DNA of 64,000 bases, taken from Meishania sp964351985. GTDB taxonomy: Bacteria; Bacteroidota; Bacteroidia; Flavobacteriales; Flavobacteriaceae. The notes below the pieces were generated by a model. It was not told the origin of the DNA, did not search any database, and worked only from the letters and a program-made list of their open reading frames with translations. The translations under genes and the position numbers were made by a program. Shown piece by piece: positions 1-9,591 of the stretch. The first letter of the stretch is position 1. Every line of letters starts with the position of its first letter. The stretch lies in the NCBI GenBank assembly GCA_964351985.1, contig CAYGPR010000021.1, positions 3,646 to 67,645 on the forward strand. The letters run 5' to 3'.

Positions 1-2
1 TA

Positions 3-1136
3 TACGCTGATAAACGGGTTTCCTTTGCCAATACGAAAATGAAGGAATTTGAGAATGCGGAAGTGCTCTTACCAAATATGGATAGTCTTACCGCCATTCG
101 CGAAATCGATACCGATTCCATTTCAGCGGCCATGGCGACAGGCGAGCGGCCACAGAAAATTTTGAGCTATACCGGTCTGTTGAAAATTCCTGAATCGGGG
201 GATTATCTTTTCGATTATAAAGTAAACGAAGCGGGCGGTCTTTTTATCATAGATAACGATACCGTTGTGAATTTGAACGGTGATTATAATCTGGATTCCT
301 TGGGCTTTGGAAAAAAGACCTTGAAGGCGGGCGACGTTCCCTTTCAATTGATTTACAACAAACACCGTCCGTGGCGTCAGGGTTTTATGTTATCGGTCGA
401 AGGTCCGGGTATTCAAAAGCATGCCCTTCACGCCCCAAGTTCGATAGATTTGAGTGTAGGTAAGCCAGTTGAAGACATGATGGTCGAAGTGTCTGATGAA
501 GTAGTGTTGCATCGCAGTTTTTTAATGCATGATGGTGTAAAACGAACCCATTGCATTTCTGTGGGCACTCCTGAAGACATACATTATGCGTACGATTTGG
601 CCACAGGTGCTCTTTTACAAGCCTGGAACGGCGATTTCATCGATGCTACCAAAATGTGGCTTTCTAGAGGGGAAAAGCAATTGGGCGAACCGGCAGGTTT
701 TACAGTATCTTTTCACGGGTCTCCAGAATTTGCGTCGTTGCCAAAAGATAATGCCGCATGGCCCAATACCATAATGGCTTTAGAAGATTTTACCCCAATG
801 GGCTATGAAATTGATTCCGACGGACTTCCGGTTTTTTCTTTTCAGCAGGAGAATGTTAGTATTACGAACAAAATGGTTCCGTCAAAAGACCAGCGTTCCT
901 TGAAGCGTGTTTTTGAAAGTGAGGGAAGCACGTCGATATGGCACAAAGTGGCCGAAGGAGAATCCATAGAAAAATTATCCGATGGCGGTTATATCATAAA
1001 TGAGGAGAGTTTTTTCGTTGAATTTGATGCAAATTCCGCCTTGAAGCCTTCAATACGTACTACTAATGGAAAAGATGAATTGCTGGTCGAGATTCCCAGT
1101 GGAGCACAAAAATTGGAATATACTATTACTTGGTAA
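3..1136 (+). CDS. PA14-like domain secreted protein, 3' part only
   Basis: The frame is open from base 3 with no stop, so the gene begins outside the window and the ATG at 39 is probably internal. Residues about 45-140 after that ATG look like a PA14-type beta-sandwich: a 'TGLLKIPESGDYLFDY' stretch, a 'GGLFIIDNDTVV' strand and a later 'HRPWRQGFMLSVEGPG' strand, as in carbohydrate-binding PA14 domains. The remainder is a beta-rich C-terminal region I cannot assign. The stop at 1134-1136 abuts the next gene, a sugar-dehydrogenase/blue-copper protein, so the two probably act together outside the cytoplasm, perhaps in binding and oxidising a sugar. The exact enzyme class is unknown because the N-terminal part is missing. 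Confidence 0.7.
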   Translation, partial: YADKRVSFANTKMKEFENAEVLLPNMDSLTAIREIDTDSISAAMATGERPQKILSYTGLLKIPESGDYLFDYKVNEAGGLFIIDNDTVVNLNGDYNLDSLGFGKKTLKAGDVPFQLIYNKHRPWRQGFMLSVEGPGIQKHALHAPSSIDLSVGKPVEDMMVEVSDEVVLHRSFLMHDGVKRTHCISVGTPEDIHYAYDLATGALLQAWNGDFIDATKMWLSRGEKQLGEPAGFTVSFHGSPEFASLPKDNAAWPNTIMALEDFTPMGYEIDSDGLPVFSFQQENVSITNKMVPSKDQRSLKRVFESEGSTSIWHKVAEGESIEKLSDGGYIINEESFFVEFDANSALKPSIRTTNGKDELLVEIPSGAQKLEYTITW

Positions 1137-1138
1137 AA

Positions 1139-3115
1139 ATGAAAATGATGCATACATACTTAAATAAATCGGTTTTATTGATCGCCCTATTTTCCTTGAC
1201 ATTTTTAGGAGCATTTGCCCAGTCTTCTGATATGGCCAAAAAAGAAGCTGCCTATTACAAGATTGTCGATGTACCGATACCCGAAGATGTACTTCTTGAA
1301 GTAGGAGGGCTAGCTTTGACTGATTCGGATCAGCTAGGGGTCTCTACAAGAAGGGGCGAGGTTTGGTTGATTGATAAGCCCTATTCCAAGAACCCCGTTT
1401 ATAATAGATATGCTCACGGGCTACATGAACCGCTCGGACTCGCTTTTAGAAACAATGGTTTTTACCTCTCCCAAAGGGGGGAATTGACTCGATTGGAGGA
1501 CAAGAACAACGATGGAAAGGCTGACGTTTACAAAACGATATATTCCTGGCCACTTTCAGGAAACTATCATGATTATTCATACGGTCCCAAATTTTTGGAA
1601 AATGGGGATATGCTGGTCACGTTGAACCTTTCTTGGATCGGTCATGGCGCAAGTCTTTCGAAGTGGCGTGGATGGCTTTTACAGATTACCCCAGATGGAA
1701 AGATGACGCCTATCGCGACGGGATTACGTTCGCCTTCCGGTTTTGAACTCAACGCTGAAGGAGACGTTTTTTATACCGAAAACCAAGGCGATTGGGTCGG
1801 TTCAGGTAGGATGACCCATTTGGAAAAAGGCGATTTTGCAGGAAACCCTGAAGGATTGGTTTGGACCGGCGAACCGAATTCTCCCTTAAAATTGAAAATG
1901 GAGGATATTGAAAAGGAATCTGGCTTGAGCTTGTATGAGTATTCCAAAAAAATACCCGAACTAAAAGCGCCGGCAATTTGGTTTCCGCATACGATTTTGG
2001 GTATTTCGACTTCCGATTTGATCTATGATACTTCCGGCGGTAAATTCGGTCCGTTTGAAGGGCAACTCTTTGTGGGCGATCAAGGGCATAGTAAGATCAT
2101 GCGGGTTTTTATGGAAAAAGTGAACGGGGTATACCAAGGCGCCGCATTTCCTTTTGTCGAAGGGTTTTCCTCAGGAATTTTACGAATGATCTGGGGTAGT
2201 GATAACAGCATGTTCGTCGGTATGACCAGCCGAGGATGGGCCTCCACGGGCAAGGCGGATTATGGATTGCAACGTTTGGTATGGACGGGAAAAACTCCCT
2301 TTGAGATAAAGACCATGAAGGCCTTGGCCGATGGTTTTGAGCTCAAATTTACCAAACCGATAAATACATCTATTGCAGAAAACCCGGCTACCTATCAAAT
2401 CACAAGTTTCAACTATAAATACCATTACAATTATGGGAGCCCTATCGTAGACCAACAAAAGGGATTGGTTCAAAAAGCGGAAGTTTCCGAAGATGGGCTT
2501 TCCGTGAAATTGACCGTAGATGGTATGCGGTTAGGTTTTATCCATCAGTTAAAAATTCCTGAGATGCAATCGGAAGGAGGAGAGAAGTTGTTGCACGATG
2601 TGGGTTATTATACCTTAAACGAGGTTCCTGGAGGCACTTTAAAATCTCCCCCTACAGAAAATATGTCCGCCTCAAAGGGGATTGAACAAGAAAAACGGGT
2701 CAACGAAATGCCCTTGACTTGGTCGAACGGTTTCGACCAACAAGTCGTCATTGGGACAAAACCGGGACTGAAATACGATATCGAGGAATTGGAGCTCGAA
2801 GCGGGAAAAAAAATAGAGCTGACTTTTAACAACAATGATGACATGCTTCATAATATGGTCATCACGAAAAAGGGTACGGAATCAGTGGACAAAGTGGCTG
2901 ATATGGCCCTAAAATTAGGATTGGACGGTGCCGACCTGAACTATGTGCCCGAATCCGATTTGGTCATGGTACATACGGGTATTTTGGAACCGGGCACTTC
3001 CGAAAAGATTTATTTTCAAGTACCGAACAATCCTGGCGACTATTGGATTGTTTGCACGTTTCCGGGCCATGCGGCTTCCATGCGTATCAAATTGACCGTC
3101 AAAGCTAACTCTTGA
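1139..3115 (+). CDS. Secreted sorbosone-dehydrogenase-like propeller fused to plastocyanin/azurin-type copper domain
   Basis: About 658 residues. A signal peptide (MKMMHTYLNKSVLLIALFSL then ...GAFAQ) precedes a beta-propeller region (about 40-400) with sequences such as 'GLRSPSGFELNAEGDVFYTE' that resemble glucose/sorbosone dehydrogenases. The last 110 residues are a blue-copper fold: His571 in 'LHNMVI', then Cys639, His644 and Met648 in 'VCTFPGHAASM' supply the four type-1 copper ligands. The family suggests sugar oxidation with electrons passed to the fused cupredoxin; that is inference. The ATG at 1139 is preferred to the in-frame TTG at 1130, which lies within the upstream gene; the genes are separated by 2 bases and are likely co-transcribed. 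Confidence 0.82.
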   Translation: MKMMHTYLNKSVLLIALFSLTFLGAFAQSSDMAKKEAAYYKIVDVPIPEDVLLEVGGLALTDSDQLGVSTRRGEVWLIDKPYSKNPVYNRYAHGLHEPLGLAFRNNGFYLSQRGELTRLEDKNNDGKADVYKTIYSWPLSGNYHDYSYGPKFLENGDMLVTLNLSWIGHGASLSKWRGWLLQITPDGKMTPIATGLRSPSGFELNAEGDVFYTENQGDWVGSGRMTHLEKGDFAGNPEGLVWTGEPNSPLKLKMEDIEKESGLSLYEYSKKIPELKAPAIWFPHTILGISTSDLIYDTSGGKFGPFEGQLFVGDQGHSKIMRVFMEKVNGVYQGAAFPFVEGFSSGILRMIWGSDNSMFVGMTSRGWASTGKADYGLQRLVWTGKTPFEIKTMKALADGFELKFTKPINTSIAENPATYQITSFNYKYHYNYGSPIVDQQKGLVQKAEVSEDGLSVKLTVDGMRLGFIHQLKIPEMQSEGGEKLLHDVGYYTLNEVPGGTLKSPPTENMSASKGIEQEKRVNEMPLTWSNGFDQQVVIGTKPGLKYDIEELELEAGKKIELTFNNNDDMLHNMVITKKGTESVDKVADMALKLGLDGADLNYVPESDLVMVHTGILEPGTSEKIYFQVPNNPGDYWIVCTFPGHAASMRIKLTVKANS

Positions 3116-3132
3116 GCTCTATCTTCTACTAA

Positions 3133-3765
3133 ATGTCAGAGTCCTCGAAGTATCATCATGAAGAAAGGTTAAATACCATTTCCCACGGGTTGGGTGCGAT
3201 TTTGGCATTGATAGGTCTTTTTTTGATGCTATCGAAGAACAATGGCAAAACTGCTTTTGCCACCTTTGCGATTGTTCTTTATAATGTTACGCTAATCACG
3301 ATGCTTGTGGTTTCGGCCGGGTATCATTTGGTAAATGACCCTAGATTGAAACAAAGATTGCGTATTCTAGATCATATCAACATTTATTATCTAATCGCGG
3401 GCACGTATACGCCGGTCGCTTTGATTACTTTGGTCGATGGCAATGGATGGCCCTTGTTTTTTGTGGTTTGGGGAATCGCCGCCTTCGGTACGCTATTTAA
3501 AATATTCTATACCGGCAAGCTCGAATTTTTATCGTTGCTGCTTTACTTGCTAATGGGATGGTTGATCGTCATCGATTTTAGCTCCTTGATGGAACTTACT
3601 TCGACCTTGGGCATTCGCCTTTTGATGTTGGGCGGTTCTTTTTACACGCTGGGAATCTTATTTTATGCGTTAGAAAAAATTCCCTATAACCATTTTATAT
3701 GGCATCTTTTTGTGTTGGGTGGGGCAGCGAGCCATTGGTTTTTTATTTATTTGGATGTAATATAA
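3133..3765 (+). CDS. Hemolysin III / PAQR-type membrane protein
   Basis: A 210-residue polytopic inner-membrane protein with about seven hydrophobic segments. The family's conserved histidines are visible: 'EERLNTISHGLGA' at the N terminus, 'SAGYHLVNDPRLKQRLRILDH' in the middle and 'FIWHLFVLGGAASHW' at the C terminus; these form a metal site in PAQR/HlyIII relatives. Despite the name, most bacterial members are not proven toxins and are tied to membrane energetics or lipid homeostasis. It starts 17 bases after the copper-protein gene on the same strand, so it may share that transcript, although no functional link is evident. Confidence 0.88.
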   Translation: MSESSKYHHEERLNTISHGLGAILALIGLFLMLSKNNGKTAFATFAIVLYNVTLITMLVVSAGYHLVNDPRLKQRLRILDHINIYYLIAGTYTPVALITLVDGNGWPLFFVVWGIAAFGTLFKIFYTGKLEFLSLLLYLLMGWLIVIDFSSLMELTSTLGIRLLMLGGSFYTLGILFYALEKIPYNHFIWHLFVLGGAASHWFFIYLDVI

Positions 3766-3773
3766 TGGCGTTT

Positions 3774-4202
3774 TCAAACATCCAGAACATCTCTAAAATC
3801 AACAAAGAAGCGTTCTAGGTTGGTCATATTCTCATTTAAGAAGGACATGGCTTCTTGCCAAGTATTCTTATTGTGGATGGACAGCCCTTTGCGATGTACA
3901 AATATTCTTGATATTTCTTTTCGATTTTCTAGAACGAGCGAGTCTTCAAATTGTGCTTTTGGTAGATAATCCTCATGAAGTATTGTTTTTAAGGACATGA
4001 TGGTTCCACAAAGTTGCATTCTTCGTTCTAAATCCGGGGTTTCTATATCCAAGGAGACCATCGCCTTTTTTAGGTCGAAATGAAATTTCAAGGATAATCC
4101 TTTGATTTTGGTATCATATAAAATCCACTTCCTGGGGAAAGACTTTCCGAAGGAAATCCAAAATTCTTGGCGTAGTTTTTTTGACTCCTCTTTGCTGAAC
4201 AT
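3774..4202 (-). CDS. DUF4268 domain protein
   Basis: A 142-residue soluble protein without signal peptide. Its sequence ('EFWISFGKSFPRKWILYDTKIKGLSLKFHF' in overall pattern, followed by 'SLDIETPDLERRMQLCG') is that of the DUF4268 family, which is common in Flavobacteriia and sometimes found as the C-terminal part of nuclease-like proteins. Function is unknown. It converges on the HlyIII gene with 8 bases between the stops and stands alone on its strand. Confidence 0.8.
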   Translation of the reverse strand: MFSKEESKKLRQEFWISFGKSFPRKWILYDTKIKGLSLKFHFDLKKAMVSLDIETPDLERRMQLCGTIMSLKTILHEDYLPKAQFEDSLVLENRKEISRIFVHRKGLSIHNKNTWQEAMSFLNENMTNLERFFVDFRDVLDV

Positions 4203-4306
4203 TTCCCGGAACTGTGAATTAACTAATTTGCAATGGTAGCTTTAATTTTTTTTGGATAATCACAATATTGTAGAGATAGTTACAACATCGTTTTTAGTAT
4301 AAGTTT

Positions 4307-5992
4307 TTAATCGACTAAAAAACTGGAACCTTTAAAATAATAACCTTCGAGAGAATCTCCACGTTTGTATTTTGATTCCATAACGGGACTCACATTATAG
4401 AAGTATTCATTGTTCTTGATTACTTTGTCTAAATAATCATCATATGAAGGTAGACCTTCATACCTTTTAAGTTCTGTTTGCCAAATGAACAAATCGTTGT
4501 TTTCATAAAACGAATAGAACCCCCATGATTTTAACTCATCTGGTATTTCTGGTAGAACTACTTTGTCGGTAGTCTGACTATTGAAAACTAGATTCCATCC
4601 GTAGCTAACATTAAGACCATTGATAGTTACCGGGGCCTCGGTACCTAAATAAACTTTTCCAACGCTATGACCCGTTCCTGTCTTATCAAGGTCAATTTCA
4701 CGGCCATTTTGCGTATAGTCTATAGTCCAATTTAAATCTTGAAATGTACTCGAAGGTTCTCCGTTTCCGGCCATAAAATAATCTTTCATGGTAAATTCAT
4801 ATCTAGTTTTGTAGATGTTCGTGTTGAAAAAATATGGGGCACCTTGAGAAGGTAAAAAACCATAGGAAGAGTTGCTTATATAATGAAAAATATTATTCTC
4901 AAATTCATTGTCACTAAAATATCCTAGAATAGTCATTGAAGAAACATAATCTCCACTACCCAAGGAAGTCTGATAGAATCGCTGTTCTATACCGTCTTGG
5001 GTCAAGAGGCTTTGTTCTAACGTAAAGTTATCCGGTAGGTCCCAATCTAAAATCGCATAGCTATATTCGTTCAAAGTTTCGTTCTTTAACGAGAAATAGA
5101 TTTTATCAGTACTTAGATTGCTGGGAGTACTTGTTCTTCTATCCATATGAAATTCTTGCTGCTGAAAGTCGATGCCCCCGCTGTAACCTAACCCATAGGC
5201 ATTTGAATTAAAAATATCATCGGGATCAAAACCAGATATAGGAAATGAACTTGGACTTATCGCACCGGATTCAAATCTGGGAAATGTTTTCAAATTTAGA
5301 ACCGGCAATGATGAGGGTTTTAGATTTTGCAACGTCGTTAATACGGTACTGTTTCCATAAGTTCCGGTAAAGTACTCTCCAAATGTCAGCGAGAATTCGT
5401 CATCGTCATCAAACTTCTCCGATGTTCTCAAAATAATTTGCCCCGTATCTTGAAATACTCTTTTGACATCCAACAATTTTCCATCGACCGCTGAAGCGAA
5501 TACATATATTCGGGCCTTTTGGGGGTCGAAGAAATCGGAAGGGAAATTAATTGTAATTAGCGGTGTGCCGGTTTCTATGATCATTTCTTGCTCTACTGTA
5601 GCCTCATTGCCGTTCGTATCAGTGGCTACAATCTTAAGAATGGCATTTTCATCTAAAATATTCTTTCCACTAGCGCTCGAATAACCGGATAGGTCAATGA
5701 TTATTTCATAAGGTGCAATGGTATCTTCCCCCACTTTTGTCGTATTTATAAAAGCTTCGACCTTCTGTATACCGGCTGCATCTTTGGCATCTATATTTAC
5801 TTCTATTTGCCCCCCAACAATAATAGGCTGGTCCGTTGAGCTTTGACCGATACCGGCAATTGAAAACTCGATTGTCGGGGCAATGGTATCGTCGTTAGAA
5901 GTCGGTTCTTTGTTCGGATCGGTATCTTTTGAACAAGCGTTCAAAAAAAGAAGGGCGCCAATAATTACAGAATATAAGAATGATTTATTCAT
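4307..5992 (-). CDS. Large surface lipoprotein with N-terminal Ig-like domain
   Basis: 561 residues. The N terminus MNKSFLYSVIIGALLFLNAC is a lipoprotein signal with lipobox LNAC and an acidic stretch (SKDTDPNKEPTSNDD) directly after, consistent with a lipid-anchored, possibly surface-exposed protein in Bacteroidota. Residues about 40-145 resemble a bacterial Ig-like repeat ('DAKDAAGIQKVEAFINTTKV' and 'LKIVATDTNGNEATVEQEMI'). The rest is beta-rich with many aromatic residues and I do not recognise it. It is monocistronic, followed by a 104-base gap with no clear terminator. Adhesion or substrate binding are possible roles but not supported directly. Confidence 0.75.
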   Translation of the reverse strand: MNKSFLYSVIIGALLFLNACSKDTDPNKEPTSNDDTIAPTIEFSIAGIGQSSTDQPIIVGGQIEVNIDAKDAAGIQKVEAFINTTKVGEDTIAPYEIIIDLSGYSSASGKNILDENAILKIVATDTNGNEATVEQEMIIETGTPLITINFPSDFFDPQKARIYVFASAVDGKLLDVKRVFQDTGQIILRTSEKFDDDDEFSLTFGEYFTGTYGNSTVLTTLQNLKPSSLPVLNLKTFPRFESGAISPSSFPISGFDPDDIFNSNAYGLGYSGGIDFQQQEFHMDRRTSTPSNLSTDKIYFSLKNETLNEYSYAILDWDLPDNFTLEQSLLTQDGIEQRFYQTSLGSGDYVSSMTILGYFSDNEFENNIFHYISNSSYGFLPSQGAPYFFNTNIYKTRYEFTMKDYFMAGNGEPSSTFQDLNWTIDYTQNGREIDLDKTGTGHSVGKVYLGTEAPVTINGLNVSYGWNLVFNSQTTDKVVLPEIPDELKSWGFYSFYENNDLFIWQTELKRYEGLPSYDDYLDKVIKNNEYFYNVSPVMESKYKRGDSLEGYYFKGSSFLVD

Positions 5993-6364
5993 ATGGGTAG
6001 GTTATAGTTGAAAAAGATTGCCAATGCCCAGCAATCCTTTGTTCTAAAGAACGTTTCTAGTAATGACATATTGCGTATAAAGAAGTACGATGCCATACCG
6101 TACTTTCTTTTTGACTAGATAATCGAGATTTGTATGCTCCGACGGTTGCGTCCAAATCAAATAATGAATTCCCATTCAATGCTTCGCGAGCTTGCCGGAG
6201 ATAGTTTACGGAGGAGAACCTTAGCGTTTTTAAATTAGTGAAATGCAAGACTTACGCTACATCAGTATCTGAGGATAGCCAATGTCAAAAAGAAGTTCTC
6301 GAAGAGTAGTGAATACAATCCAGATATTTTGGTGAAATCTTTTCGATTCCTTTTTGTTCAACAT
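5993..6364. other. Intergenic stretch with no convincing gene
   Basis: About 370 bases between the ZIP transporter and the lipoprotein, both on the minus strand. It presumably holds the lipoprotein promoter, but no good TAnnTTTG box was found. A 63-codon minus-strand ORF (6057-6248) has the look of a coding remnant ('AREALNGNSLFDLDATVGAY') but no start context or recognisable family; it may be a relic or a dispersed repeat. Confidence 0.35.
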
Positions 6365-7036
6365 CTACAACAAATAAGCAATCGCTATACCCAGGATTAT
6401 TACCGTCAACTTTCGTAGATTAAATTTGTGTCCCTCGGAACTCTCAAAAAGTATGACCGTAGAAATATGTAGAAATACCCCGATGACCAAAGCCGTTATG
6501 GCCCCATAATATTGCGAGGCGAATTCAAAATTAGCCGCAAGATAACTTCCTGCCGGCGTCATTATCGAAAACAACAAAATAAAGAATAGGGCATTTGTCA
6601 ACTTTATTTTCGAATTCAATAAAAAGATACTCAATATGATGGCAATGGGGATTTTATGAACCAAAATACCATATAGAATGGCATCGTTTTTTTCGATGGG
6701 AAAACCTTCTAAAAGTGAATGGAGCGATAGACTGATGAACAATACCCACGGGAATTCGCTTTTTTCAGTATTCAAATGAATATGGCCATGCTCTGCACCC
6801 TTGGAGAAAAACTCTAAAAAAATTTGCAACAAAATACCTAGCATCACAAAAACGCCGATGGTTTTTGAATCCGAGTTTTCATATGCTTCGGGAAAAAGTT
6901 CGAATAGCGTAAGTGCCAAAAGAAAGGCCCCGCTAAAGGCCAACAACAATTTAAAATTTTCTTTGTTCTTCGGTCTTGCCACGTACACGAATACAAAACT
7001 TAAAAGAACTGCCAAAATGGGCAAGATATAAATCAT
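6365..7036 (-). CDS. ZIP family divalent metal transporter
   Basis: 223 residues, nearly all in about eight hydrophobic helices. Family hallmarks are the helix IV and V metal-binding motifs 'SLSLHSLLEGFPI' and 'YGILVHKIPIAIIL', plus a short His-containing loop (AEHGHIHLN) between early helices. It imports zinc or a similar divalent cation across the inner membrane. It is divergent from the THUMP methyltransferase and stands alone. Substrate cannot be told from sequence. Confidence 0.88.
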   Translation of the reverse strand: MIYILPILAVLLSFVFVYVARPKNKENFKLLLAFSGAFLLALTLFELFPEAYENSDSKTIGVFVMLGILLQIFLEFFSKGAEHGHIHLNTEKSEFPWVLFISLSLHSLLEGFPIEKNDAILYGILVHKIPIAIILSIFLLNSKIKLTNALFFILLFSIMTPAGSYLAANFEFASQYYGAITALVIGVFLHISTVILFESSEGHKFNLRKLTVIILGIAIAYLL

Positions 7037-7093
7037 TGGTTTTTACAGGTTTTTGGCAGGATTTGAAAATAATATGAATGGGCTAAAATACTG

Positions 7094-7101
7094 TATTTTT
7101 G
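7094..7101 (+). promoter_or_regulatory. -7 promoter box TATTTTTG
   Basis: It matches the Bacteroidota -7 element TAnnTTTG and lies 20 bases before the ATG at 7122. It supports that start over the in-frame TTG at 7053. No clear -33 TTG at the usual distance. Confidence 0.55.
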
Positions 7102-7121
7102 TCATCCATTTAATTAAGCGT

Positions 7122-8306
7122 ATGAACAATAATTTCAAAATGGTCGCCAAGACCCTATTCGGCTTTGAAGAAATTTTGGCCAAAGAGCTTCGTAATCTGG
7201 GTGCAGGAAATGTCGAAGAAGGTGTGCGAAGTGTATCTTTCGAAGGAGACATGGGTTTTATGTATAAGGCAAACCTGTGTTTGCGAACGGCCATTAAAAT
7301 TATCAAGCCTATACATTCGTTTTCGGTGCGAAACGAGAATGAACTTTACAAAAAGATATACGCTTTTGATTGGTCCGAATACCTTTCAGTGGATACTACC
7401 TTTGCCATCGATACAACAGTTAATTCAGAACATTTCACACATTCACTCTATGTTTCGCAAAAGGCAAAAGACGCCATTGTAGATAAGTTTCGCGATACCG
7501 CTGGCGAGCGACCCAATGTCGATGTCAAGCACCCTGATATTCGCTTGAACATTCATATTCAAAAGGAATATTGCAATATTTCCCTAGATAGTTCCGGTAG
7601 GTCATTGCACCAAAGAGGGTATCGTACCGCGACGAATATTGCACCAATCAACGAAGTGTTGGCCGCGGGACTCTTGCTGTTAAGTGGATGGGATGGCCAA
7701 TGCGATTTTTTAGATCCCATGTGTGGTAGTGGAACAATGTTGACCGAAGCCGCCATGATTGCCTGTAATATTCCTGTAAACATCAATAGAAAAGAATTTG
7801 CTTTTGAGAAATGGGAAGATTTCGATCAAGCACTTTTTGAGAAAATAGTCGATGCCAGTTTGAACAAAACAAGGGAATTCCATCACAAAATTATTGGTTA
7901 TGATAAAGCGCCATCTGCTGTTCGAAAAGCTATTGAAAATATTGAAAATGCTAACCTTTCCGAATACATAACCGTTGAGCGCAAAAACTTCTTCGACACC
8001 GAAAAGTTTACCGAAAATCAATTGCACATGGTTTTTAATCCGCCGTATGGGGAACGTTTGGACCGCTCAGAATTGGATTCGGATTTCAACGTCGAAGAAT
8101 TTTATGCTTCGATAGGGGATACTTTAAAACAAAACTATCCCGGAACGGATGCCTGGTTTATCACATCGAACCTTGAAGCATTGAAATATGTGGGTCTACG
8201 CCCTTCCCGAAAAATCAAGGTCTTCAATAGCCACTTGGAATCGCGCTTGGTGAAATATGTTATGTACGAAGGCAGTAAAAAGGCCAAGTATCAGAATAAA
8301 GAGTAA
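7122..8306 (+). CDS. THUMP-domain class I RNA methyltransferase
   Basis: 394 residues from the ATG at 7122 (MNNNFKMVAKTLFGFEEILA). The N-terminal third holds a ferredoxin-like/THUMP RNA-binding region; the C-terminal half is a SAM-dependent methyltransferase with motif I 'FLDPMCGSGTMLTEAAM' and the base-methylation motif 'VFNPPYGERL'. This is the YpsC/RlmL-N-like group that methylates guanine N2 in 23S rRNA. The exact target base cannot be inferred. Single gene with its own promoter. Confidence 0.9.
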   Translation: MNNNFKMVAKTLFGFEEILAKELRNLGAGNVEEGVRSVSFEGDMGFMYKANLCLRTAIKIIKPIHSFSVRNENELYKKIYAFDWSEYLSVDTTFAIDTTVNSEHFTHSLYVSQKAKDAIVDKFRDTAGERPNVDVKHPDIRLNIHIQKEYCNISLDSSGRSLHQRGYRTATNIAPINEVLAAGLLLLSGWDGQCDFLDPMCGSGTMLTEAAMIACNIPVNINRKEFAFEKWEDFDQALFEKIVDASLNKTREFHHKIIGYDKAPSAVRKAIENIENANLSEYITVERKNFFDTEKFTENQLHMVFNPPYGERLDRSELDSDFNVEEFYASIGDTLKQNYPGTDAWFITSNLEALKYVGLRPSRKIKVFNSHLESRLVKYVMYEGSKKAKYQNKE

Positions 8307-8344
8307 CTCAATACGAGTTTATTGATATAGACTACGACTTTTAC

Positions 8345-9112
8345 TTATTCTTCTATGGTATCATCAGTTTCTTCAACTTTTTCTTCCAGCTTTTTGGCCT
8401 TTTTATATAACGGAATAAAATAGGTCAGCGAATAATTATAGCCGACACCGAATCTGCTTCCCTCTGTAACTTTGTTAAATCCGGGAATGAACAGATCATG
8501 AAAATCGGAATCTTTGGTGGGATCACTGAACAAAAAACCGAGTCTGACACTTCCTCCCAAAAAAATATTGGCGAACAATTCTACCTTGGTACCAAAGACA
8601 AACTCAAGCCAAGAGGCGGTTCTTCCGCCGAACTCTTGGGCCACATCGGAACCAGGCGTAAACTCAGTAGGACTCCAATAGCGATTTGAATTGAATATCT
8701 GATAATTGTTCAAAGTTTGGCTGTACGTGCTAAAAGCATAGCGCCCACCGATGAAAATCGAATTCTGTTCGCCGTACCAATTGGCATAGGTATTATAATC
8801 CACTCCTAGTTTAATATAGCTGCCCGATGCGGTAAAATTGTACAGGTCTTCTTGTTTCGTCTTTTTCTCGTTACCCAGTTCACCCGCCAAGAAAAGCTTT
8901 TGAGTGAGCCGATAATCTCCGACGAATTCCAATCCCGTATAATTATCCTGGGCGAAGGAGACAATGGGGCGACTTAGATCCACGCCCACCCTTAGGCCAT
9001 ACTTCTGTTTGTAGACCACAGTATCTATTGGTTTAGTCGTTATAGGTTTACTTTGACTACGAACCGTAACCAATACCAATAAAAAGAATAGGCTAATGCA
9101 ATATTTTGACAT
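8345..9112 (-). CDS. DUF6048 family outer-membrane-associated protein
   Basis: 255 residues with a signal peptide (MSKYCISLFFLLVLVTVRSQS). The mature part alternates polar and hydrophobic residues and is rich in aromatic ends, suggesting a small beta-barrel ('YIKLGVDYNTYANWYG', 'SRFGVGYNYSLTYFIPLYK'). It matches DUF6048 of Flavobacteriia, which typically follows a DUF6452 gene and rlmD exactly as here. Its start overlaps the previous gene's end by 20 bases, implying translational coupling. Function is unknown. Confidence 0.8.
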   Translation of the reverse strand: MSKYCISLFFLLVLVTVRSQSKPITTKPIDTVVYKQKYGLRVGVDLSRPIVSFAQDNYTGLEFVGDYRLTQKLFLAGELGNEKKTKQEDLYNFTASGSYIKLGVDYNTYANWYGEQNSIFIGGRYAFSTYSQTLNNYQIFNSNRYWSPTEFTPGSDVAQEFGGRTASWLEFVFGTKVELFANIFLGGSVRLGFLFSDPTKDSDFHDLFIPGFNKVTEGSRFGVGYNYSLTYFIPLYKKAKKLEEKVEETDDTIEE

Positions 9113-9587
9113 TGGTACTTACGGTATTATTTACAAAAAGTGTATCGATACGTATTTCTTGAATCCACAAATCATTTTCTTGGCCTACGCTTCCTGCTAA
9201 ATCCGTATAACTTACGGTAAAACCACAGGCACGGGAAACAAAATTCTCCTTTGTTCCGTATGAAAAAGTAACCGTATCGGATTGGATTGGATCGTTGGCG
9301 GTCAAACGCTGTGAAAAGATAAACGTGGTACTATTGGTATCGGTGCGTAACGGAAGGTTTACGGAACTGGCACTTGTATTCTGAATGGTGGCCAAAACCG
9401 AATCAGGTGCGATAAATCCGTTTACGGTTAATGACGGCACATCCTTAAGTAGGGTAGTGTCGTTCACATCAAAAAATTCAACTACCATTCGCGGAGTGTC
9501 ACCATCGATACAGATATCGTCTTTTTCGCAAGCTGAAAATGAGAGGATGGCTAGGAGAATAAAAAATACGATTTTAAGTATTTTCAT
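9093..9587 (-). CDS. DUF6452 family lipoprotein
   Basis: 164 residues from the ATG at 9587; the longer reading begins inside rlmD and is not needed. MKILKIVFFILLAILSFSAC is a lipoprotein signal with an acidic +2 region. The body is beta-rich with two further cysteines, including the one in 'VSRACGFTVSY', and matches DUF6452. It begins 4 bases after the rlmD stop and runs into the DUF6048 gene. The pair probably forms an envelope unit of unknown role. Confidence 0.78.
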   Translation of the reverse strand: MKILKIVFFILLAILSFSACEKDDICIDGDTPRMVVEFFDVNDTTLLKDVPSLTVNGFIAPDSVLATIQNTSASSVNLPLRTDTNSTTFIFSQRLTANDPIQSDTVTFSYGTKENFVSRACGFTVSYTDLAGSVGQENDLWIQEIRIDTLFVNNTVSTNVKILH

Positions 9588-9591
9588 ATGT

